A stretch of 64,000 nt of DNA from an uncultured Lachnoclostridium sp. (lineage in GTDB: Bacteria > Bacillota > Clostridia > Lachnospirales > Lachnospiraceae), in contig CAMKRZ010000008.1 of NCBI GenBank assembly GCA_946415315.1, positions 29,791 to 93,790 of the forward strand, in the 5' to 3' direction. The notes beneath the pieces were generated by a model. It saw only the letters and a list, made by a program, of their open reading frames with translations. It made no database searches and had not been told where the DNA came from. The position numbers were made by a program, and so were the translations under genes. Positions 57,464-64,000 of this stretch are shown here, piece after piece. Each line of letters begins with the position of its first letter. Position 1 is the first letter of the stretch.

Positions 57464-58831
57464 TTACTGCTGCGGAAGTCTCACCGTGGCATCATCCGGA
57501 GTTTCCGCTTCGGCAACGGTATCGTTCACCGCCGCTGCTGCTTCATTTACGGCACCGGGGATGACGCCGCCGGTCCATGCGGAGAAATCACTCGCCGCAT
57601 CATCTGCGGTCTCTTCCACGCGATCCGCGACAGCATTTGCGTTCGCCGCATACTCATTGACTGCCTGTGCGGGAGCCTGGTAAGCAGGCTGCTCCGGTGC
57701 CTGGTAAACAGGTTTCTCAGGAGCCTGGTAAGCGGGCTGCTCCGGTGCCTGGTAAACAGGTTTCTCAGGAGCCTGAGGCGCCTGATATGCAGGCTGCTGC
57801 GACTGCTGCGGTGCCTGGTATGCGGACTGCTGCGGCTGCTGAGGCGTCTGAGGCGCCTGGTATGCAGGCTGCTGCGGTGCCGCAGGCGCGCTGGGAGCCT
57901 GATATGCGGGCTGCTGCGGTGTCTGAGGCGCCTGAGGTGCCTGGTAAGCCGGCTGTTGCGGCGCCTGATATGCAGGTTGCTGCGGTGCCTGAGGTGCCTG
58001 GTAAACCGGCTGCTGAGGTGCCTGGTTAGCTGTCGCAGGATTACCGTACAGAGCTGCCGTCGGGTTCGCATAACCCGCAGCCGGTGCAGCCATATACGGA
58101 TTGGCTCTTGTTACACTGTACGGATTGACCGGCTGCGCACCGTTCATTCCTGCACCGTTCTTCACCTTCGCAGCATACTCGTCAACCCATGCGCAGGCCC
58201 ATCTGACAACAAGCAGTATGAAGATCAGGCCGGTCAGATACAGTCCCGTGTCAAGGTACGAAACCGAGATGCCGACGTTCCCCTTCTTCCAGCTGTCCGA
58301 CGTGTACGGCAAAATGTCGAGCAGAACAACCAAAATGAGACCGGCGGCCGCAAAAAACGCCGTCAGGAAGCCGAATCCCTTCGCGGCCGAAGACCCGCTG
58401 AGAACGAAGATTGCCATCAGCAGAACAAGCAACGAGACCAGTGCGATCAGCACATAACTGGCGATAAACTTGATTGTGAAATCAGCGGTCCACTTGACAT
58501 TTTTCTGCTTGTTCAGATTTTCGATGAGCTTGTAAAGTCGATATCCGACTGCTCCGCAATTGATAAGCGCGCCTACGAAGAACACGCCCCGGTTATTCAG
58601 GAACAGAGCGATCACAAGCACAAACATCGCAGCGATCCCCGCAACCCAGACCCACATGCCTTCACGGGTCGCTTTCTCCTCGAACAACAACTTAAAAACT
58701 TTCCAGAATTTCAGATCACTGTCTTTGCATTCCTGCCACAACGGCATGAAAAACGAGTACAGCTCAGACAACAGGAAGAACAGTATCCACCCCGCCGCTG
58801 CGCGGGAAAACATCTTGCTTTTTGTTACCAT
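57464..58831 (-). CDS. Multi-TM membrane protein with long Gln/Pro/Ala/Tyr repeat tail
   Basis: Several TM segments then ~16 QQPAYQAPQ-type repeats; aaggaggtatc before ATG at 58831. Confidence 0.8.
   Translation of the reverse strand: MVTKSKMFSRAAAGWILFFLLSELYSFFMPLWQECKDSDLKFWKVFKLLFEEKATREGMWVWVAGIAAMFVLVIALFLNNRGVFFVGALINCGAVGYRLYKLIENLNKQKNVKWTADFTIKFIASYVLIALVSLLVLLMAIFVLSGSSAAKGFGFLTAFFAAAGLILVVLLDILPYTSDSWKKGNVGISVSYLDTGLYLTGLIFILLVVRWACAWVDEYAAKVKNGAGMNGAQPVNPYSVTRANPYMAAPAAGYANPTAALYGNPATANQAPQQPVYQAPQAPQQPAYQAPQQPAYQAPQAPQTPQQPAYQAPSAPAAPQQPAYQAPQTPQQPQQSAYQAPQQSQQPAYQAPQAPEKPVYQAPEQPAYQAPEKPVYQAPEQPAYQAPAQAVNEYAANANAVADRVEETADDAASDFSAWTGGVIPGAVNEAAAAVNDTVAEAETPDDATVRLPQQ
57660..58030 (-). 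repeat. Tandem repeat encoding QQPAYQAPQ/EKPVYQAPEQ
   Basis: Repeated 'gcctggtaagcaggctgctgcggt' units. Confidence 0.85.
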
Positions 58832-58918
58832 GTCGATACCTCCTTGTGAATTTCGCTGTTTTGCTCCGCCCTCAGCGGAACAAACGGGATCTATGTGAAA
58901 ACGCAAAATCCGTTCTCA

Positions 58919-59749
58919 TCACGATTTGAAGTAAATGTGCGAGTTCGGCTCCGAAGCCTCACTGTTTTTTTCGTCAACCTTTTCACCGGCCTCTTCCGCT
59001 GTCTCCTCGGCAGCCTGCCGCGCTACCACATCCTCAATGTGCACATAGTGGATCAGCAGGGCGCACATCACAACGACAAATGCGTAGTTAAAAACCATAT
59101 ACACAAGCCGTACGCCGTTCAGTCCGTAAAATGCAGCGAGATCCTTCACGACACCCGTGAACACCGTCAGAAACAGAAACAGGTAGATCAGCTGTGTCTC
59201 TTTGTGGTTCTGGAACCGGTCGCACTCGCGAAGAAAACACAGCGTGGAAAACATGAGCGCGGCGCCGGAAATGATCGCAAGTCCGAAATTGATGAAGTAC
59301 TCCGGACCGTACAGCTGAATCCCGTTGGTGTAAAACGGGAGCAGTCGCGCCAGCGCATACAGTGCCGCCCCGGCCGCGGGAAGCGCGACATATTTCAACT
59401 TCACGCGAGGCATCAGCCACCCGAATTTGGAGGCGAGCTTCTTAAGTTCGCTCTTCTTCGAGACCTCGGGTCTCGCGTACGACCACACGATCAGCAGGGA
59501 GATCAGGAGAAACAGATATCCCAGAAACTCCGAAGCAACATCCAGCGTCAAACGTGCTCCCACAACATCCTCCAGGATCATCCGCTGCGTCACGTCCCCG
59601 TAATTCTCCGCGAATTCGTAATCCGGGTACTGCACGTCTGTCTTCACACGCACATCGATGCACAGAAGCAGTGCGCCGAGGATCAACAGGATCAGAGCCG
59701 CGTGGCGCGCGTGGAAAGCGCGAAAAGAATTGTTCCGCAAATCACTCAT
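58919..59749 (-). CDS. Multi-TM membrane protein, function unknown
   Basis: Provided ORF with several hydrophobic segments. Confidence 0.7.
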   Translation of the reverse strand: MSDLRNNSFRAFHARHAALILLILGALLLCIDVRVKTDVQYPDYEFAENYGDVTQRMILEDVVGARLTLDVASEFLGYLFLLISLLIVWSYARPEVSKKSELKKLASKFGWLMPRVKLKYVALPAAGAALYALARLLPFYTNGIQLYGPEYFINFGLAIISGAALMFSTLCFLRECDRFQNHKETQLIYLFLFLTVFTGVVKDLAAFYGLNGVRLVYMVFNYAFVVVMCALLIHYVHIEDVVARQAAEETAEEAGEKVDEKNSEASEPNSHIYFKS

Positions 59750-59849
59750 AGTTACCAGTCCAAACCTTTGTTTTCAAAGAGTCCGCCGGAATCCTCATCC
59801 GGCACAGCCGAACAACGAAACCCGGGAGGGCTCTCATTTTCCGAATCGA

Positions 59850-61388
59850 TCAGGCCTCGTCCTCCTGCTCAACCATCGCGACCGCCTTATCGAAGAGCTC
59901 CTCCACTTCCTTCGAAGGCTTCGAGGTGCAGAGCGTCACGATAACACAGACGATCAGGCTCACGATGAAGCCGGGGATGATCTCGTACAGGCCGCTGAGC
60001 GTGCCCGTGAAGATCGCGTCTTCTTCGGATAGGATCATTCTGCCGGCGGTTGTAGCCCATGTAATATCCACTACGAAACCGCTGATGATACCGCTGATCG
60101 CGCCGGCATAGTTAAACCGCTTCCAGTACAGCGAGAGAAGGATCGCAGGTCCGAATGCCGCGCCGAACGCGCCCCATGCATTTTCCACGAGATCCATGAT
60201 GCTCTTGTTGCCGATATAGGCGATGAAAAATGCTGCCACACAGATGAACGCCACCACGAAACGACCGGCCCACATGACTTCCTTGTCACTCGCATGTCTG
60301 CGCAGCGGCTTGTAAAGGTCGCTGGAAAATGCGGACGACGAGGTGAGCAGCTGCGAATCCGCCGTGCTCATGGACGCTGCAAGGATAGCCGAGAGCAGCA
60401 CACCCGCGAGGACAGCCGGGAACACGTCACGGACAAGGCGAATGAACACAAGTCCCTTCGTATCGTCGTTCAGAATGTCGCCGAGATACCGGCGCGCTAC
60501 AAGACCCACAACCGTTGCCATCGCAAGGATCAGGAAGGTCCAGAGGATACCGATGATCTGGGAGCGCTTCATCTCCTTCTTCGAGCGGATGGACATGTAG
60601 CGCACAAGGATGTGCGGCATGCCGAAGTAGCCGAGACCCCAGCCGAGACCGCTCAGGATGGTGATGATCGCAGGGCCGTCCAGTTTGCCGGAGCTCAGGA
60701 AATTGTAATAGTTATCGCCGAGCACATGCGTGGGCTCGATAAAGCCTGCGCCCTTCATCACGATGACCGCCACGATCGGCGCTGCCATCAATGCCGCAAG
60801 CATCAGAAGGCCCTGGAAGAAGTCCGTCCAGCACACGGCGTTAAATCCGCCGAGGAACGTGTACGCTACGATGATGATGGCCGCAGCGGCCATAGCCGTC
60901 TTGCGTCCGTCATCCGTAAGGTTGAACACGGTCTTGAAAAGATCACCGCACGCAGAAATGCTCGATGCGGAATAAATGCAGTATACGATAATGAACACGA
61001 TCGCGCAGACCGCCTGAAGAGCAACGTTCTTGCTCAGGAAACGGTTGTTCAGATACTGCGGGATCGTGATGGAATCCTTCGAGGCGATGGAAAATGTACG
61101 AAGCCTCGGCGCTACGAAGAGCCAAGCCAGTATCGTTCCGATGAGCAGACCGACGCTGATCCAGATCTTGCTCATGCCGGCGAAATAGATCGCACCCGGC
61201 AATCCCATCAGTACCCAGGCGCTCATGTCCGACGCACCGGCACTCAGCGCTGCCACGGGACCGCTCATGCCGCGGCCGCCGAGGAAATAATCCTTCTCGC
61301 CGCCGGTTTTCGACTTGATAAAGAAGTAGACGCCGATACCGATCACTAACACAAAGTACACGACAAACGCAATGACTTCCCAGTTCAT
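59850..61388 (-). CDS. putP: Sodium/proline symporter-like SSS-family transporter
   Basis: YFLGGRGMSGPVAALSAGASDMSAWVLMGLPGAIY, AYTFLGGFNAVCWTDFFQGLLML, AAILAASMSTADSQLLTSSSAFS. Confidence 0.92.
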   Translation of the reverse strand: MNWEVIAFVVYFVLVIGIGVYFFIKSKTGGEKDYFLGGRGMSGPVAALSAGASDMSAWVLMGLPGAIYFAGMSKIWISVGLLIGTILAWLFVAPRLRTFSIASKDSITIPQYLNNRFLSKNVALQAVCAIVFIIVYCIYSASSISACGDLFKTVFNLTDDGRKTAMAAAAIIIVAYTFLGGFNAVCWTDFFQGLLMLAALMAAPIVAVIVMKGAGFIEPTHVLGDNYYNFLSSGKLDGPAIITILSGLGWGLGYFGMPHILVRYMSIRSKKEMKRSQIIGILWTFLILAMATVVGLVARRYLGDILNDDTKGLVFIRLVRDVFPAVLAGVLLSAILAASMSTADSQLLTSSSAFSSDLYKPLRRHASDKEVMWAGRFVVAFICVAAFFIAYIGNKSIMDLVENAWGAFGAAFGPAILLSLYWKRFNYAGAISGIISGFVVDITWATTAGRMILSEEDAIFTGTLSGLYEIIPGFIVSLIVCVIVTLCTSKPSKEVEELFDKAVAMVEQEDEA

Positions 61389-61718
61389 AACGCAGACCCT
61401 CGCTTTGTTTTAAAATCTTCAACACGTTACCGTAATGAAGTGCCTTGCTATAATATACTAGTTTACCCTAAAGAAGAGAAAAATGCAAGACACGAAATTC
61501 CGCGTTCCTCGACCGTATTTGCCGCTGCACGAACCTCCTGTCAGTGAAAAAACGGCCCTTTGCTTGGCTGTTCGGCAGTTGTGTTCTACCGCAGTAGAAT
61601 TGTTATTTTATCGCTTTTCTATTTTATTACATGGCTTTGAAGCGCAAATCATTCTACAGCGCTCGACTATTATCTTTAAAAACGTCCGATCACCGAACTT
61701 CCGTGTCATCACGGCGGT

Positions 61719-63110
61719 TCACTCCGCGGCAAGCCACTCTGTCGCGTACCTCATCAGCGTCTCCCTGGTGTTGGCTTCCGGATTATCCAATACGACCTCG
61801 AGAAGCCGCTTCAATGCCTCCCCGAGTTCCGGCCCGGTCTGATAGCCGAGGCTGATCAGCACTTTTCCGTCGACGGCCAGGTCCCGGATGGAAACGCACT
61901 GTTCCTTCTCCAGGATCCGCTCGAACTCACGCTCGAACCTGTCGACTTCGCGCATGCTTACCTCAAAGTAATCCGGATGCTGGCCTCGGATGTCCGCCCT
62001 CTGTATCGTAAACAGGTACTTCATGCGATCCTTGCCGATCTTGCTCACAAGGTGGCGCACCGCCTTCGGATAATCAACCGCCTTCACAAGATCAAACCGG
62101 CAATCGTGATACAGCACAAGCGCCGTCACCAGATCCGTGGTCTCATTGTCGAACTTCAGGCGGCGCAGTACTTTTCTTGCAATCTCCGCCGAAGCCTTCG
62201 GGTGCCCCTTAAAATGCTGCTTGCCGTGTTTGTCCGTTGTCCTGGACTCCGGCTTGCCGGCATCGTGCAGAAGCATTGTCATATCATACACCATGCGCTC
62301 ATGTTCATCCGCCGCCAGGTAGGCCGGTTCCTCATGCATGGCGAGTAACGTTTTGACCGTATGCACGCCCACTCCATAGAGATGATGAGGATTCTTCTGC
62401 TCCGTCTCCATCATGACATCCCACTCCGGCAGGACGATGCTCGTCGCGCCTGTCTCGTACGCCGTGATCATCAGTTCCGGATGCTCGCCGGCAAGAAGTT
62501 TTACAAGCTCGACACGCACGCGCTCCGCGCTGACCGCCTCAAGTCGCGGTGCCAGTTTCTTCATGGCCGCCAGCGTATGTTCCTCAATCTCAAAACCAAG
62601 CTGCGACGCAAACCTGAGCGCGCGCAGGATCCGAAGCGCATCCTCCGCGAACCGCTCCTCGGGCACGCCCACGCAGCGGATACATTTTCGCGCCAGGTCC
62701 CCCATACCGTCGTAACGGTCGACAAGACCGGTATGCGGATTGTACGCCATCGCATTGATCGTAAAATCTCTGCGCAACAGATCCTCATCAAGATTTCTCG
62801 TGAACGTCACGCTACTCGGGTGACGTCCGTCCTCATATCGGCCATCCACACGGTACGTTGTGACCTCGTACCCGACGTGGTGTTCCATCACGGTCACCGT
62901 GCCGTGCTCAATCCCCGTGTCAATCGTTCTCGGGAAAATGGCTTTCACCTGCTCAGGCGAAGCCGACGTCGTGATATCCCAGTCCTCCGGCTCTCGGCCG
63001 AGCACCGAATCGCGCACGCAACCACCGACGGCGTACGCTTCGTACCCCGCCTGTTCCAGTTTCTCAATGATCCGCACCGCATCCGCGGGCATTTGAATGA
63101 CCGGTTCCAT
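61719..63110 (-). CDS. cca: CCA tRNA nucleotidyltransferase with HD domain
   Basis: YAVGGCVRDSVLGREPEDWDITTSA, RRDFTINAMAYNPHTGLVDRYDGMGDL, DALRILRALRFASQLGFEIE, LLHDAGKP. Confidence 0.93.
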   Translation of the reverse strand: MEPVIQMPADAVRIIEKLEQAGYEAYAVGGCVRDSVLGREPEDWDITTSASPEQVKAIFPRTIDTGIEHGTVTVMEHHVGYEVTTYRVDGRYEDGRHPSSVTFTRNLDEDLLRRDFTINAMAYNPHTGLVDRYDGMGDLARKCIRCVGVPEERFAEDALRILRALRFASQLGFEIEEHTLAAMKKLAPRLEAVSAERVRVELVKLLAGEHPELMITAYETGATSIVLPEWDVMMETEQKNPHHLYGVGVHTVKTLLAMHEEPAYLAADEHERMVYDMTMLLHDAGKPESRTTDKHGKQHFKGHPKASAEIARKVLRRLKFDNETTDLVTALVLYHDCRFDLVKAVDYPKAVRHLVSKIGKDRMKYLFTIQRADIRGQHPDYFEVSMREVDRFEREFERILEKEQCVSIRDLAVDGKVLISLGYQTGPELGEALKRLLEVVLDNPEANTRETLMRYATEWLAAE

Positions 63111-63291
63111 GCGCCCTCCAAATTCGTTTCCGCTTTCGCACCTCGCGAAAGCACACTCTCATTATACCTGCACCCGGGATTCCTTGCAACCGGTTTCGAA
63201 AGCCGCCCTTCCCGGAGCGCCTGCAACCTGTCTCGAAAAGCTGTCCTTCCGACAGCTTCCTCACTTTTGTTCCTCTATGCACAAATTCAAA

Positions 63292-63372
63292 AACGCCCCG
63301 ATTCCTTTGGTCACATCCCTCTCAACCGGACAACCGGTACTAAGAGATCAAATCCTATGGGATCAGGGCGTT
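63292..63372 (-). terminator. Long structured terminator-like hairpin with nested stem
   Basis: Outer stem 63292-63305 with 63359-63372 (one mismatch, one G.U); nested accgg acaa ccggt; T-run on minus strand. Confidence 0.6.
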
Positions 63373-63398
63373 CTTCTATGGTTTGGTCAAGACGTTAA

Positions 63399-64000
63399 TC
63401 AGTTCAATTCCTCGTCGGTTTCCTTACGTCTTCTGCGCGCTGCCACAAACATGACAAACGCCGCGCCGAGAAGGCCTGCGATATAGATCGGATTCATGGT
63501 GTCTCCGGTCTTCGGCGTTGACTCGTTGTTATTCTCAGCATTCTCGTTTGCAGGATTCGTTTCCCCCTTCTGCTCCGATTTTCCGGTTTCTTCCTTCTTC
63601 TCGGGCTCCGCCGGATTCACCTGCTCCTCCTGCTGCTCAGGTTCCTCCTGCTGCTCAGGTTCCTCCTGCTGCTCGGGCTCTTCCTGCTGCTCAGGCTCTT
63701 CCTGCTGCTCAGGCTCCTCCTGCTGCTCGGGCTCTTCCTGCTGCTTTGGCTCTTCCTGCTGCTCGGGCTCTTCCTGCTGCTCGGGCTCTTCCTGCTGCTT
63801 CGGCTCTTCCTGCTGCTCAGGCTCTTCCTGCTGCTCAGGTTCCTCCTGCTGCTCAGGCTCTTCCTGCTGCTCGGGCTCTTCCTGCTGCTCAGGCTCTTCC
63901 TGCTGCTTAGGCTCTTCCTGCTGCTCAGGCTCTTCCTGCTGCTTCGGCTCTTCCTGCTGCTTCGGCTCTTCCTGCTGCTTCGGCTCCTCCTGCTGCTTCG
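63399..64000 (-). CDS. C-terminal part of cell-wall-anchored protein (TPKTGD sorting motif) with Glu/Gln/Pro repeats; N-terminus beyond window
   Basis: STPKTGDTMNPIYIAGLLGAAFVMFVAARRRRKETDEELN; frame open to window end as (QQEEPE/K)n. Confidence 0.85.
   Translation of the reverse strand, partial: KQQEEPKQQEEPKQQEEPKQQEEPEQQEEPKQQEEPEQQEEPEQQEEPEQQEEPEQQEEPEQQEEPKQQEEPEQQEEPEQQEEPKQQEEPEQQEEPEQQEEPEQQEEPEQQEEPEQQEEPEQQEEQVNPAEPEKKEETGKSEQKGETNPANENAENNNESTPKTGDTMNPIYIAGLLGAAFVMFVAARRRRKETDEELN
63621..64000 (-). repeat. 18-bp tandem repeat encoding QQEEPE/QQEEPK, continuing past window edge
   Basis: 'ttcctgctgctcgggctc' units with c/t/a variation. Confidence 0.9.

Noticed and set aside
63518-63910. 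Plus-strand PAAQALPAA repeat ORF
   Set aside because: Antisense reading of the QQEEPE repeat of the LPXTG-type gene.
63621-64000. Possible CRISPR array
   Set aside because: 18-bp uninterrupted repeats in an open coding frame, no spacers and no cas genes.
1-64000. GGAAAATG as a KOPS-type polar segregation motif or known Chi site
   Set aside because: Orientation is roughly balanced (about 20 versus 14) and it does not match known Firmicutes Chi or KOPS/SRS sequences; left as an unassigned motif.

Overview
The window is about 64 kb of a low-GC-Gram-positive type chromosome; gene content (HemZ, Rel, clostridial-style operons, DUF5696/YIP1 transporter cluster) suggests Lachnospiraceae/Clostridia. 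Most genes are on the minus strand. Main blocks: (i) ~0-13.7 kb, a eukaryote-like (Hanks-type) Ser/Thr kinase and PP2C phosphatase island with four paralogous kinases, several carrying an N-terminal zinc ribbon and each with a different C-terminal/extracellular module, plus two PP2C phosphatases and three uncharacterised proteins; (ii) 14.1-15.2 kb, a NadR/Ttd14-like P-loop + CYTH fusion; (iii) 15.3-27.2 kb, housekeeping genes (galM, hisS, HD-GYP-like, hemZ, MBL hydrolase, rel, capA-like, murD-like, ilvE); (iv) 27.4-39.5 kb, folA, a secreted Ig-like repeat protein, thyA, an nrdD-redoxin fusion with candidate NrdR boxes, hflX, a TPR lipoprotein, fba and a signal peptidase with a long N-terminal extension; (v) 39.5-57.3 kb, a carbohydrate uptake island with two SBP/permease-pair sets around DUF5696, YIP1 and NHL proteins, ending in a GH3 enzyme and flanked by a divergent AraC regulator; (vi) 57.4-64 kb, a repeat-tailed membrane protein, putP, cca and a truncated LPXTG-type repeat protein. 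I saw no rRNA, tRNA, CRISPR array, transposase or prophage genes. The two signals I consider most worth following are the modular kinase array and a by-eye excess of the octamer GGAAAATG on both strands and in different reading frames. All counts and domain calls were made by reading, without database searches.
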